A stretch of 64,000 nucleotides of DNA from an uncultured Anaerolineae bacterium. GTDB taxonomy: Bacteria > Chloroflexota > Anaerolineae > Promineifilales > Promineifilaceae. Of the stretch, positions 1 through 7,178 are shown in pieces. Both the position numbers and the translations under genes were made by a program. How positions within the stretch are numbered: position 1 is the stretch's first letter; each line of letters begins with the position of its first letter. The notes under the pieces were generated by a model, which was given only the letters and a program-made list of their open reading frames with translations, made no database searches and had not been told where the DNA came from. The DNA lies in contig CAJQMR010000002.1 of NCBI GenBank assembly GCA_905479495.1, forward strand, positions 310,001 to 374,000, given 5' to 3'.

Positions 1-39
1 TTGCCGCATTTTCGCCACGATACGTTCAACAGAAGCCAT
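1..39 (-). CDS. partial gene start, possibly HicA-family toxin
   Basis: Only the first 13 codons lie inside the window: an ATG at 39 read leftward gives MASVERIVAKMRQ, open to the edge. The N-terminus resembles HicA-type toxin N-termini (a short Val/Ala-Glu-Ile-Val-x-Lys-Met-Arg helix), but 13 residues cannot prove a family. The palindrome ATACCATATGGTAT overlaps the start and a TTGACA hexamer lies upstream, as expected for a small autoregulated gene such as a toxin-antitoxin operon. The role is inference. Confidence 0.35.
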   Translation of the reverse strand, partial: MASVERIVAKMRQ

Positions 40-72
40 ACCATATGGTATCATTATTGGTATCGTTGTCAA
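38..72 (-). promoter_or_regulatory. promoter/operator region of the edge gene
   Basis: A -35-like TTGACA (67-72, minus strand) is followed by two GATACC direct repeats and the perfect palindrome ATACCATATGGTAT (38-51), which overlaps the start codon at 39. This is a plausible autorepressor site. I see no strong -10 hexamer. Confidence 0.35.
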
Positions 73-106
73 GAAGTAGAAAATCAGTTTTCAGATTTTT
101 GAATGC

Positions 107-502
107 TCATTTGAGTGCTTGCAAAGCAGCTAATGCATCCTCGGCACGGCCGTTTTGCACAAAAACGTGGTCATGGTAGAAGGCAGCAATGACGTTGGCG
201 CTGATGTTGCGTTTGGTGAGTTGGGTGGCGATAACGGCCGTTAACCCCACCGCCTCTAAACTGGAATGCACCGACAGGGTAATGCACTTAAACACCGCCT
301 CATAGGGAATGCCGTACTGCTCGGCGCGGTGTTGGGGAATGACCAGGGTTAAGCCTTCCGCCTCTACAAATGAAGCGATTGGTTCCAGTTCGGAATGATC
401 GCCGTAATGGGCTTGGGGGAATGTGCCAAAAATATACGCTTCATCATGCAGCTTGGGCTTCAATGAGGCGAGCATCTTGTTTAAATCTGTTTCACCTGCC
501 AT
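107..502 (-). CDS. ACT domain-containing protein
   Basis: 131 aa. The sequence fits the small stand-alone ACT proteins of the DUF2241/ACT_3 type: an N-terminal segment ending in the TFPQAHYGD region, then a C-terminal ACT-like half from about residue 60, with the CITLSVHSSLEAVGLTAVIA stretch and a final VFVQNGRAEDALAAL strand-helix. ACT domains usually bind amino acids. The ligand here is unknown and no enzyme domain is attached. The ATG at 502 has a GAGG ribosome site about 6 nt upstream. The next gene in the same direction starts at 1173, so co-transcription is possible but unproven. Confidence 0.75.
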   Translation of the reverse strand: MAGETDLNKMLASLKPKLHDEAYIFGTFPQAHYGDHSELEPIASFVEAEGLTLVIPQHRAEQYGIPYEAVFKCITLSVHSSLEAVGLTAVIATQLTKRNISANVIAAFYHDHVFVQNGRAEDALAALQALK

Positions 503-537
503 AACAACCTCTTGTTTATGTTAACTTCATCTGTTTT

Positions 538-1173
538 CTACGGCTTCAATAGATGGGCGGTGCAATGATTGTGCGTTTGGCCTTCATGCACGGTGAGCTG
601 TTGTACCTGAAAGCCCGCTGCTTCCAGCTCATTCTGCAAGCTGGCTGGCGTGGGGAGGTAGCGGTAAGGGTTGCCTTCAAACTGTGTGGTTTGTGGCACG
701 GCCGTTTGGCTGCAAAGCGAGCTAATAAAAAAGAGACCACCTGGTTTGAGCAGGCGGTAGACATTGCCTAGAAAAGTGGTGCGATCCGGGCCAATAATGC
801 AGTGCAGGCAGTTGCCATCCACAATTAAATCAAACGATTCTCCCGACAATAAATCGGGTTGGGTCAGATCGGCTACGAGGAAGGTGATTGTGTAATCTGT
901 CGCGGCTGTTTTTTCTTTGGCCCAGGCAACGGCCGTTGGCGAAATGTCGATCCCGGTGACGCTGTAGCCTCTTTGGGCCAGCAGCCGGGAATAGTGCCCT
1001 TCGCCACAGCCTAACTCGAGCACTTTGCTCTGTTTGGGCACAGCCGAATAAGAAAACAATCGCTCCAGCCAAATATTTTCTTTGGCCATCCGCTCCGGGC
1101 CGCCCCAGCCGGGCCACCCCTTGGCTCGTGCTTGCTGATATTTTTCTTCATGAACTAAATAATTGGGGGTCAT
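538..1173 (-). CDS. class I SAM-dependent methyltransferase
   Basis: 211 aa. Rossmann-fold methyltransferase: motif I VLELGCGEGHYSRLLA (about residues 50-66) binds S-adenosylmethionine, then motif II-like VTGIDISPTAV and the motif IV region FDLIVDGNCLHCI, with a later LLKPGGLFFISSL strand. This matches the Methyltransf_11/25 families. The substrate cannot be inferred from sequence. The short N-terminal extension (residues 1-45) has a Trp/Gly-rich stretch, WPGWGGPE, seen in small-molecule methyltransferases. The start ATG has AGGAAC upstream. It ends 36 nt before the ACT gene. Confidence 0.85.
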   Translation of the reverse strand: MTPNYLVHEEKYQQARAKGWPGWGGPERMAKENIWLERLFSYSAVPKQSKVLELGCGEGHYSRLLAQRGYSVTGIDISPTAVAWAKEKTAATDYTITFLVADLTQPDLLSGESFDLIVDGNCLHCIIGPDRTTFLGNVYRLLKPGGLFFISSLCSQTAVPQTTQFEGNPYRYLPTPASLQNELEAAGFQVQQLTVHEGQTHNHCTAHLLKP

Positions 1174-1225
1174 TGATCATTGTTCCTGAGCTGGTTATTT
1201 ACGGGGCTGGCAAGAGTGTAGGCAA

Positions 1226-1888
1226 TTACTCGTCTACCAGGCCCAGCTTTTCTGGAAGGTGGGCGGTGTCGAAGGGGCTGAAGAGGATACGGCCGTCTGC
1301 CTCAAACCGCGTCTTCAAAATACTGCCGTTGGGCATCGAAATGCCCCGCGAGAAGAATAGATACTTTTCCATCGACTGCTGAGTGGCTTCGCGAATGCCG
1401 GTGAGGGTCATCCACAAGAAGGCGCGCAAAAAGAGACCGTGGCTGAAAATAGCAATGAACTGCGCCGGCTCTTGCCGCAACTGCCTGTCCATCGCGTGCA
1501 CCCGTGCCAGCAGTTCCGTAAAGGATTCACCTTCATTGCCTTCTTTTTCCAAGGGATCCATGCGTTCCCAGAACGCTTTGGCCTCTGGCCAACGGTCGTG
1601 ACCCGTGGTGCCATTGTATCGCTCAGGGTGCAGGTAGCTGAATTCATGAATGGGCCATTCCGTGACGTTGACGGGGTTGAAGCGGTTGATAGTGGGAACG
1701 GCCGTTTGCCGGGCACGAATGTACGGAGAAACCACAATCAAATCCGGCTTATCAGTAAACGCCTGGGCAATATATTCTGCTTCTCGGTGCCCCTTCTCCG
1801 TTAGCTCCGATGCCGCCGGGTGCTTCGTAGGCAGATTTGCATTCGATATGCTCTCCCCATGCCGGATGAACCATACTTCTTTGCTCAT
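1226..1888 (-). CDS. histidine phosphatase family protein
   Basis: 220 aa. Phosphoglycerate-mutase-like phosphatase: the catalytic RHGES motif is at residues 9-13 (phosphohistidine nucleophile), the phosphate-pocket region SPYIRARQTA about residue 55, and the second histidine in IFSHGLFLRAFL near residue 150. The substrate is unknown; the family includes sugar-phosphate phosphatases and mutases. The ATG at 1888 has AGGAAA upstream, and the intergenic A-family repeat lies just behind it. The length is normal for the family. Confidence 0.85.
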   Translation of the reverse strand: MSKEVWFIRHGESISNANLPTKHPAASELTEKGHREAEYIAQAFTDKPDLIVVSPYIRARQTAVPTINRFNPVNVTEWPIHEFSYLHPERYNGTTGHDRWPEAKAFWERMDPLEKEGNEGESFTELLARVHAMDRQLRQEPAQFIAIFSHGLFLRAFLWMTLTGIREATQQSMEKYLFFSRGISMPNGSILKTRFEADGRILFSPFDTAHLPEKLGLVDE

Positions 1889-1905
1889 AAACTTTTCCTG
1901 CTTGA

Positions 1906-1963
1906 CAGGTGATTGAGTAATTGGGACACCTGCCTCAATTACTCAATTACCTGATTACCCAAT
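1906..1963. repeat. intergenic inverted repeat, TAATTG family
   Basis: Degenerate repeats of CAATTACT and its complement form an inverted pair (arms near 1906-1923 and 1936-1953). The same family recurs near 3974, 5311, 10341, 30951 and 34869, always between genes. Confidence 0.8.
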
Positions 1964-1973
1964 GATGTTCAGA

Positions 1974-2585
1974 TTAAGGATTTACGTACGATTCTACCAG
2001 ATTTACCAGCTCATCATCAGGGTTGCCATACCGTTCTTCCACCAAATCTTCACCGGCTCCCGTAGAGAACATTACAAATGAGGGACATTCATCCATGAAC
2101 GTTTCAATCGTTTCCGTACCCACCACTTCGCCGGTCTTGGGCGAATAAATAGTGAGTTCATAGACGGCGTCATAAATTTCTACCGTGCCATCTTTGCTGC
2201 TTTCGTCCAGCTCATACCCTTCACAAGTTTCCACCAGCGTTTGTTCCACCCGTGCCAAGCAGCCGACCAGTTCCACAACGCTGTAGTCCCCGTCAATGGC
2301 CACCGTCCATTCCTCGGGAAAATTTGTCTGTGAAGGGAACATCAAATCATAAACGGTGTCATCATATGAATTCTGATTGTACAGCACGATGGGGTGTGGT
2401 CCGCTGCTGCCGGCCTCGTACCCGGCTGCGACATCAATGACCGTGCCGGTACACGTTTCTGCCAGGTGATAACTTTTCAGCTCCGCCGGATCGCTGGGTG
2501 GTTTGGTGCCGCTGCTGCCTTCATCACAAGCCGCCAGACCCAACCCGACAAACAAAAAGAACAACAAAAATAGAGATTTTTTCAC
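1974..2585 (-). CDS. hypothetical lipoprotein
   Basis: 203 aa from the GTG at 2585. That start has a perfect AGGAGG ribosome site 7 nt upstream, and the protein then begins with a clean lipoprotein signal: VKK, a hydrophobic core, and lipobox LAAC. An ATG at 2741 would prepend 52 residues of untypical sequence. The mature part is acidic, opens with a Gly/Ser/Lys/Pro linker, and contains several Cys (such as ETCTG, VGCLAR, ETCEG, DECPS) that could form disulfides outside the membrane. I do not recognise a domain. It is probably an exported, membrane-anchored protein. Confidence 0.7.
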   Translation of the reverse strand: MKKSLFLLFFLFVGLGLAACDEGSSGTKPPSDPAELKSYHLAETCTGTVIDVAAGYEAGSSGPHPIVLYNQNSYDDTVYDLMFPSQTNFPEEWTVAIDGDYSVVELVGCLARVEQTLVETCEGYELDESSKDGTVEIYDAVYELTIYSPKTGEVVGTETIETFMDECPSFVMFSTGAGEDLVEERYGNPDDELVNLVESYVNP

Positions 2586-2710
2586 AGTAAGCCTCCTAAA
2601 ATTGAATAACGGCACGCCACACAATAAATGACGGCCGTTGTAAAAAGCAAGTTCCAATTGTCCTAAACTCAGGGGGCTAAAACTATAAAACGGTTGACAA
2701 AGTGGGGGGA

Positions 2711-2742
2711 GGTGCGACGCACTTGGGAAAGTGCGTCGCACC
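2711..2742. repeat. GGTGCGACGCACTT inverted repeat
   Basis: A near-perfect hairpin, GGTGCGACGCACTT and its complement around a 4-nt loop. The same hairpin occurs at 4972 and, split by an insert, at 9446. It lies just downstream of the MoeZ-like gene and may serve as a terminator without a U-run. Confidence 0.85.
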
Positions 2743-2747
2743 TGATA

Positions 2748-3959
2748 TTAGTAGGTTGGCAGCTCTGGCTCAATCTCTTTGGCCCAGCGGTTGATGCCGC
2801 CGTCTAGATTCCACAGCTTTTTGAAGCCGTGCTTTTGCAGCTCGCGCACGATGTCGGCACTGCGGGCACCCGAGCGGCACTGCACCACAATTTCCTGCGC
2901 TGTATCCAGCTCGTTTAGTCGGTTCACCACCTGCCCCTTGGGAATCAAGTGTGCCCCCAAATGGCTCAGGTTAGAAATCTCCCACTCGTGTGGTTCGCGT
3001 ACGTCCAGAATGTAGAGATTGTCGCCCGCGTCCAGCCGCGCTTTGAGCTGTGCCGGGGACATCTCTGGCACGCTGTCGCCGCTGGTTTCTACGGCCGAAA
3101 AATGGCTATTGTCGTGCGCGGGCATACCGCAGAACTGCTCATAATCGATCAGCTCGGTGAGCGTGGGATTCTCGCTGCAAATGGGGCAGTTAGGATTTTT
3201 GCGCAAGTTTACCTGATCGAATTCCATGTTCAGGGCATCGTATAGCAGCAAACGGCCGATCATTGGTTCACCAACACCCAAAATCAACTTCACCGCTTCT
3301 GTGGCCTGAATCGCGCCAATCGTGCCGGGTAAAATGCCCAAAACACCGCCCTCGGCGCAGCTAGGCACCAGTCCTGGCGGCGGCGGTTCGGGGAAGAGGC
3401 AGCGATAGCATGGCCCCTCCTCCGCGTAAAAGACAGATGCCTGCCCCTCGAAGCGGAAGATGCTGCCGTAGACGTTGGGTTTGCCCAGCAGCACACAGGC
3501 GTCGTTGGTCAGGTAGCGGGTGGGAAAGTTGTCCGTACCGTCAATGATGATGTCATATGGCTCAAACAGCTCCAGGGCATTGTCGGACGTCAGGGGCACC
3601 TCGTAGGTGTCTACCTGAACGTGGGGATTGATGTCCAGGATGCGGTCTTTGGCGCTGGCTAGCTTGGGCCGCCCCACGTCTTTGGTGCCATGAATAATTT
3701 GGCGCTGAAGGTTGGTGTAATCAACGATATCGTAATCAACCAGGCCAATGCGACCTACGCCAGCCGCTGCCAAATACATGGCCAACGGGGAACCGAGCCC
3801 TCCTGCGCCAATCAGCAGGACGCTGGCGGCTTTCAATTTCTTCTGTCCTTCCATGCCCACTTCTGGCATGATTAGGTGGCGGCTGTATCGCTCTACTTCT
3901 TCATGCGACAGGCTCATTTCGGCCACTGCCGCCGGATCAATCAAGGTTTTGCTGCTCAT
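2748..3959 (-). CDS. moeZ: MoeZ-type adenylyltransferase/sulfurtransferase (ThiF E1 + rhodanese)
   Basis: 403 aa. The N-terminal ThiF/MoeB E1 domain activates the C-terminal Gly-Gly of a ubiquitin-like sulfur carrier by adenylation. It has nucleotide motif GAGGLG (residues 51-56), zinc cysteines C184/C187 and C258/C261, and the conserved Cys in SCAEGGVLG (C201). The C-terminal rhodanese domain has active-site motif CRSGARS (C361) and would supply the sulfur that becomes the thiocarboxylate. The ATG at 3959 is preferred because it has GGAG 9 nt upstream; an in-frame ATG at 3995 lies inside an intergenic repeat. In Mycobacterium, MoeZ serves both molybdopterin and CysO. Here CysO-like, Mec-like and CysM-like genes are close by. 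Confidence 0.92.
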   Translation of the reverse strand: MSSKTLIDPAAVAEMSLSHEEVERYSRHLIMPEVGMEGQKKLKAASVLLIGAGGLGSPLAMYLAAAGVGRIGLVDYDIVDYTNLQRQIIHGTKDVGRPKLASAKDRILDINPHVQVDTYEVPLTSDNALELFEPYDIIIDGTDNFPTRYLTNDACVLLGKPNVYGSIFRFEGQASVFYAEEGPCYRCLFPEPPPPGLVPSCAEGGVLGILPGTIGAIQATEAVKLILGVGEPMIGRLLLYDALNMEFDQVNLRKNPNCPICSENPTLTELIDYEQFCGMPAHDNSHFSAVETSGDSVPEMSPAQLKARLDAGDNLYILDVREPHEWEISNLSHLGAHLIPKGQVVNRLNELDTAQEIVVQCRSGARSADIVRELQKHGFKKLWNLDGGINRWAKEIEPELPTY

Positions 3960-3973
3960 AAGGGTCTCCGTTT

Positions 3974-4042
3974 TAGTAATTACCCAGTGACTCAATTACT
4001 CAATTACGGTCTGTAATTAGGTAATTGGGTAATTGAGTAATT
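3974..4042. repeat. intergenic inverted repeat, TAATTG family
   Basis: Fills the spacer between the thioredoxin and moeZ genes. Arms of CAATTACTCAATTAC and its complement form a long hairpin. Confidence 0.85.
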
Positions 4043-4426
4043 TTAGGCCAGACCAGCAATCTGCTCTGTCAGCTTTTGCGTATGGGTGAGACCATAATTG
4101 ATCTCGCGCACGTCGCCTTGCTGGTCGATGAGAATGGTGGTGGGCAGGGTGAACACGCCGTACTTAACGGCCGTTTCCGGCTCCACCTCCGTATCAATTT
4201 TTTGCACCACCAGCCCTTCTTGCCATAGCGACAACAGCTGCTCCAAATAACGCGCCTGGCTGGGGCAGGCGGCACAGCTGTCGCTGGCAAAGTAGAGGAT
4301 GGTAGGGGTGGGGAAAACGGCCGTTTCCAAATCGCCCAATATCCGCACATGCCGCCGCTTAAAGGTGGCATAAGCCGTGGTGCCAATGAATATGAGTAAG
4401 GTGGTGATGAGTAGTCGTTCTATCAT
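4043..4426 (-). CDS. membrane-anchored thioredoxin-like protein
   Basis: 127 aa. One N-terminal membrane segment (about residues 4-20) is followed by a thioredoxin fold with redox motif CAAC (C51, C54) and the cis-proline in FTLPTT (P95). The domain would face outside if the N-terminus stays in the cytoplasm. It sits between DUF4395 and moeZ in the sulfur cluster. DUF4395 proteins often neighbour thioredoxins or sulfurtransferases, so a role in delivering or reducing sulfur for the carrier is plausible but inferred. Confidence 0.85.
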   Translation of the reverse strand: MIERLLITTLLIFIGTTAYATFKRRHVRILGDLETAVFPTPTILYFASDSCAACPSQARYLEQLLSLWQEGLVVQKIDTEVEPETAVKYGVFTLPTTILIDQQGDVREINYGLTHTQKLTEQIAGLA

Positions 4427-4430
4427 TTTC

Positions 4431-4499
4431 AGTAATCAGTGTGTCAGTAATCAGTGAGTCAGTAAACTGAATACTGGCTCACTGACCACTGAATACTGT
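4431..4499. repeat. intergenic repeat, CAGTAATCAGTG family
   Basis: Tandem and inverted copies of CAGTAATCAGTG fill the gap between the DUF4395 and thioredoxin genes. Related copies occur near 11051, 17119 (inside recD2), 42881, 56428 and 58126. Confidence 0.85.
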
Positions 4500-4500
4500 C

Positions 4501-4956
4501 CTACCGGATCGGGCTGACGCGGAAGCCGGGCAGGCCCAGCTTGTTGAGCTGATAGTAGACAAAGCAGCCAGCGCAGAAGCCTAGAAACAGGTTTAGCGCG
4601 GCCAGGGCGATGACCAGCCAGACCAGGCCCCAGCCCAGCACAGGTAGTCCGGCCAACAGGCTCACGACTGCCAGGGCCACGACCACGCCGCCAAAGCCTT
4701 GGGCAAAGCGGTGCGGTTCTGGATTATCAATAATGACATCTGGCTTCACCAGCCCGGCGGGGCGCAGGGCATGTTGGTAAATGCGTTTGAAGAGGGCCAG
4801 GCTAGGAACGGCCGTTCCCAGCAGCATCACCACGCCCACAAACGCCGCTAACCACACATTGTCCAAAATAAAGGCCAGCAGGCTTAAACCAATGATAAAT
4901 GCCTGGTTGACCCGCAGCGCAGATTGATCAACTTTTCGTTCTTTTGAGGTACTCAT
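4501..4956 (-). CDS. DUF4395 family membrane protein
   Basis: 151 aa. The VNQAF start motif after a short basic N-terminus, four predicted membrane helices, and a GFCAGCFVYY segment near residue 130 with two cysteines are typical of DUF4395. The family has no proven function but is repeatedly found beside rhodaneses, thioredoxins and other sulfur-transfer genes. Here it lies between the CysO-like and thioredoxin genes on the same strand. The CxxC-like cysteines near the membrane make a role in sulfur or thiol transport or relay plausible; this is inference. Confidence 0.85.
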   Translation of the reverse strand: MSTSKERKVDQSALRVNQAFIIGLSLLAFILDNVWLAAFVGVVMLLGTAVPSLALFKRIYQHALRPAGLVKPDVIIDNPEPHRFAQGFGGVVVALAVVSLLAGLPVLGWGLVWLVIALAALNLFLGFCAGCFVYYQLNKLGLPGFRVSPIR

Positions 4957-4971
4957 CTCTTTCTCCCGAAT

Positions 4972-5004
4972 AGGTGCGACGCACTTCCAAAGTGCGTCGC
5001 ACCT
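4972..5004. repeat. GGTGCGACGCACTT inverted repeat
   Basis: A near-perfect hairpin, AGGTGCGACGCACTT and its complement around a 3-nt loop, between the CysO-like and DUF4395 genes. Confidence 0.85.
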
Positions 5005-5011
5005 GCCATCA

Positions 5012-5281
5012 TTATCCTCCAGCGATAGAAGGAATAATCATCAAAGTGTCGTTTTCGCCAACGGCCGTTTCCGGGCCATCCAAATAACGCACGTCTTCCT
5101 GGTTCAGATAGATGTTGACAAAGCTGCGCAGTTCGTTGTTCTCAAACAAATGCTGGCGCAGGTCAGGATACTGCTGCGTCAGATCGTTCAGCGCACTGCT
5201 AACATCATTGCCGCTTACCGAAACAGAAGCGTTGTTGCCGGAATACGGCCGTAGCGGGGTTGGAATACGAATGGTAGGCAT
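5012..5281 (-). CDS. cysO: CysO/MoaD/ThiS-like sulfur carrier protein
   Basis: 89 aa, beta-grasp ubiquitin-like protein ending in the diagnostic Gly-Gly (IIPSIAGG). The PTPLRPYSG region and LNQEDVRYLDG are typical of CysO/MoaD-like carriers. The C-terminal glycine would be adenylated by the MoeZ-like E1 and converted to a thiocarboxylate that donates sulfur to a CysM-type synthase. A JAMM peptidase gene (Mec-like) is immediately upstream, as in the Mycobacterium mec-cysO-cysM locus, which favours CysO over MoaD. No mature-tail processing is needed because GG is already terminal. Confidence 0.88.
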   Translation of the reverse strand: MPTIRIPTPLRPYSGNNASVSVSGNDVSSALNDLTQQYPDLRQHLFENNELRSFVNIYLNQEDVRYLDGPETAVGENDTLMIIPSIAGG

Positions 5282-5310
5282 AAGTTCTTTCTCCTTGTTG
5301 TTCCGTAGTT

Positions 5311-5362
5311 TTGTAATTGAGTAATTGGGTAATGACGTAATTGCTCAATTACCCAATTACAG
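5311..5362. repeat. intergenic inverted repeat, TAATTG family
   Basis: Occupies most of the gap between the JAMM peptidase and CysO-like genes. Arms read GTAATTGAGTAATTGGGT and its approximate complement. Confidence 0.85.
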
Positions 5363-5366
5363 TTTT

Positions 5367-5798
5367 TTAGTCAGTTTCAACAACCGTTTCTTCTACAAAA
5401 CCGGACCGATCTTCCGCCAGCTGCCACGACTGGCTGTAGGTCGGTTCGCCTTTTAACACCTGGGTAATGAGATAGGAATAACCCGGCCAGCTGGCCCAGG
5501 CCAAATCACGCGGCGAGGCCACCGGCACATCGTCTGGGTGGCTGTGAAAAATACCGATCACGTCCAGCCCAGCCATCATTGCTTCCAACTCCACCTGTTG
5601 CCACGCGTTTGGGTCGATGCTGAAGCGAATCGGTTTTTCTGTTTCATTCGGCCACACATTTTCCATGGGCCGAATTTCTTGCACGACATTTTGGCCGTTG
5701 TCTGCCTGCCCCAACAGCAGTCCGCACCCTTCAAACGGATACGACGCCTGACCGTGGGCTTTAATCGCTTCATGAATCTCTTTACTCAACTTCAACAT
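5367..5798 (-). CDS. mec: Mec-like JAMM/MPN metallopeptidase
   Basis: 143 aa from the ATG at 5798 (MLKLSKEI, at the usual family N-terminus); an in-frame ATG at 5918 would translate the repeat and terminator region. The complete JAMM zinc motif is visible: E23 in EGCGLLLG, then H85-S-H87 and S95/D98 in HSHPDDVPVASPRD. In Mycobacterium, Mec hydrolyses the CysO-cysteine adduct made by CysM, releasing cysteine and regenerating CysO. The neighbouring CysO-like gene (86 nt downstream) supports that role. Transcription is probably controlled by the SAM-I riboswitch about 110-280 nt upstream. Confidence 0.9.
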   Translation of the reverse strand: MLKLSKEIHEAIKAHGQASYPFEGCGLLLGQADNGQNVVQEIRPMENVWPNETEKPIRFSIDPNAWQQVELEAMMAGLDVIGIFHSHPDDVPVASPRDLAWASWPGYSYLITQVLKGEPTYSQSWQLAEDRSGFVEETVVETD

Positions 5799-5817
5799 CC
5801 AAATTAATCCTAATTTC

Positions 5818-5897
5818 TCTATCCGCAGATTGACGCAGATAACACAGATTTTTTTCGTTAGTGAATTAAAAATCTGCGCGCATCTGTGAAATCTGGG
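5818..5897. repeat. intergenic repeat, CGCAGATNNACACAGAT family
   Basis: Inverted repeat of ATCTGCG/CGCAGAT and ATCTGTG/CACAGAT words between the riboswitch terminator and the JAMM gene. Relatives occur near 10954, 22497 and 58676. Confidence 0.75.
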
Positions 5898-5906
5898 GAT
5901 AAACCA

Positions 5907-5942
5907 AAATAAAAACACCTTCCTGGAAGATAAGGAAGGTGT
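5907..5942 (-). terminator. rho-independent terminator of the SAM riboswitch
   Basis: Read on the minus strand: a 9-bp stem ACACCTTCC/GGAAGGTGT (5934-5942 with 5915-5923) is followed by a T-rich run (5905-5914). The loop contains a TTATCTTCC word that could pair with the GATAAGAAGA end of the aptamer in the antiterminated state, the usual S-box OFF-switch arrangement. Confidence 0.85.
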
Positions 5943-5961
5943 CTGAATTCAGAACCATCTT

Positions 5962-6081
5962 CTTATCTTTCAGGCGCAGAAGCTGCTTCTGCATCTGACG
6001 GAATTAGCACCATTTCGCCAGCCGGGGCTGTCGCGGTTGCTGAGGTATCATCGGGCCGTTCCCTCAACCTCTCTGGATAAG
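5962..6081 (-). ncRNA. SAM-I (S-box) riboswitch
   Basis: On the minus strand the conserved S-box core is present in order: P1 strand CTTATC (6076-6081), AGAGAGG, GAGGGA, GGCCC, TGATACC, CAGCAACC, then GGTGCTAATTCC, CAGA, and closing GATAAG (5962-5967). A terminator follows at 5907-5942. S-boxes bind S-adenosylmethionine and normally shut off methionine or cysteine biosynthesis genes when SAM is abundant. The first gene downstream is the Mec-like JAMM peptidase, so the sulfur-carrier operon is the predicted target. Confidence 0.93.
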
Positions 6082-6117
6082 ATAGGCAAACATATGTGAT
6101 TTTTTACAGCGGGTGCC

Positions 6118-6146
6118 ATCTTAACAAAAGAGTTTGAGGCCGTCAA
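6118..6146 (-). promoter_or_regulatory. promoter upstream of the SAM riboswitch
   Basis: Minus strand: -35 TTGACG (6141-6146), 17-nt spacer, -10 TAAGAT (6118-6123). It sits about 35 nt upstream of the aptamer and is well placed to start the riboswitch transcript. Confidence 0.6.
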
Positions 6147-6151
6147 TGTGC

Positions 6152-6213
6152 AGATTGGGCCAATCTTAAACTCATTATTTGACAACATTAGCCAATTAGA
6201 TTGGCCCAATCTT
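6152..6213. repeat. two AGATTGGNCCAATCT palindromes
   Basis: AGATTGGGCCAATCT near 6152-6166 and AGATTGGCCCAATCT near 6199-6213 are near-perfect palindromes in opposite orientation, about 47 bp apart. They lie between the cysM-like stop and the riboswitch promoter. They could be a paired repressor site or part of a terminator for the upstream gene. Confidence 0.6.
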
Positions 6214-6221
6214 GGTTTTGC

Positions 6222-7178
6222 TTACTGCCACAATGTATCACTCAAATATTTAAAGCCATTGTCTGGCAAGATGGTCACGATGACGCCTTCGTCTAACGTT
6301 TTTGCCACGTTCAAACTAGCCACTACCGCCGCCGCTGCCGAAATGCCTACGAAGAGGCCTTCGGTTTTAGCCAGAGCACGGGCCATTGCGCGTGCGTCTT
6401 CGGTGCGCACGGTCACCTGTGCATCGGCAAGCTGCTCATCATAAATGCCTGGCTTCAGCGCCGAGGGCATGTGCTTGAGCCCTTCCAGGCCGTGGAACGG
6501 GCCGTCCGGCTGCATGGCCAACGCCTGAATGTTGGGGTTGAACAGCTTTAGGCGGCGGGTCGTGCCGGTAAAAGTACCGCTGGTGCCCAATCCGGCCACA
6601 AAATGGGTGATTTTCCCCTTGGTTTGCTGCCAGATTTCCGGGGCGGTGCTTTTGCTGTGTGCCTGCCAGTTGGCTGAATTGTTGTACTGGTTGGCGTAAT
6701 ACAGTGTGGGATCGGCAGCGGCCAATTCTCGTGCCACCACAATGGCCCCATCGGAACCCTCCAATGGATCGGTGAGGATGAGTTCAGCCCCATATGCTTT
6801 GAGGATGGCGATGCGTTCTGGGCTAGCGTTGCTGGGCAGGGTGAGCTTTATTTTGTAACCACGAGCCGCCCCCAGCATGGCGTAGGCGATGCCCATATTC
6901 CCCGAAGTGGAATCCAGCAGGGTCATGCCTGGTTGAAGCTGCCCGTTTTCCTCGGCGGTGCGAATGATGTTAAGGGCAGCACGATCTTTGACGGAGCCGC
7001 TGGGATTAAACCATTCTGCTTTGGCATAGAGGGCAACGGTGTCGGGGATGTTGTGGGCAACGGCCGTATTCCACAAACGAATGAGCGGCGTGTTCCCAAC
7101 TTGGGCTTCTAAACGATGGACAAACGCAGTGGCAGGGGAGTGGATATGTGTGTGTGTGTGTTCGATTGTTGACAACAT
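6222..7178 (-). CDS. cysM: PLP-dependent cysteine synthase family protein (CysM-like)
   Basis: 318 aa, fold-type II PLP enzyme. The Schiff-base lysine is K64 in NPSGSVKDRA; the substrate loop STSGNMG is at about 91-97 and the phosphate-binding GLGTSGTFTG loop lies near 195. The family replaces the acetyl or phosphate group of activated serine with sulfide or a sulfur donor. With the CysO/Mec/MoeZ genes next door it probably uses CysO-thiocarboxylate, as Mycobacterium CysM does; this is inference. The extended N-terminus has a His-Thr run encoded by a CA dinucleotide repeat (about 7148-7163). The gene follows a leader of about 400 nt. Confidence 0.85.
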   Translation of the reverse strand: MLSTIEHTHTHIHSPATAFVHRLEAQVGNTPLIRLWNTAVAHNIPDTVALYAKAEWFNPSGSVKDRAALNIIRTAEENGQLQPGMTLLDSTSGNMGIAYAMLGAARGYKIKLTLPSNASPERIAILKAYGAELILTDPLEGSDGAIVVARELAAADPTLYYANQYNNSANWQAHSKSTAPEIWQQTKGKITHFVAGLGTSGTFTGTTRRLKLFNPNIQALAMQPDGPFHGLEGLKHMPSALKPGIYDEQLADAQVTVRTEDARAMARALAKTEGLFVGISAAAAVVASLNVAKTLDEGVIVTILPDNGFKYLSDTLWQ

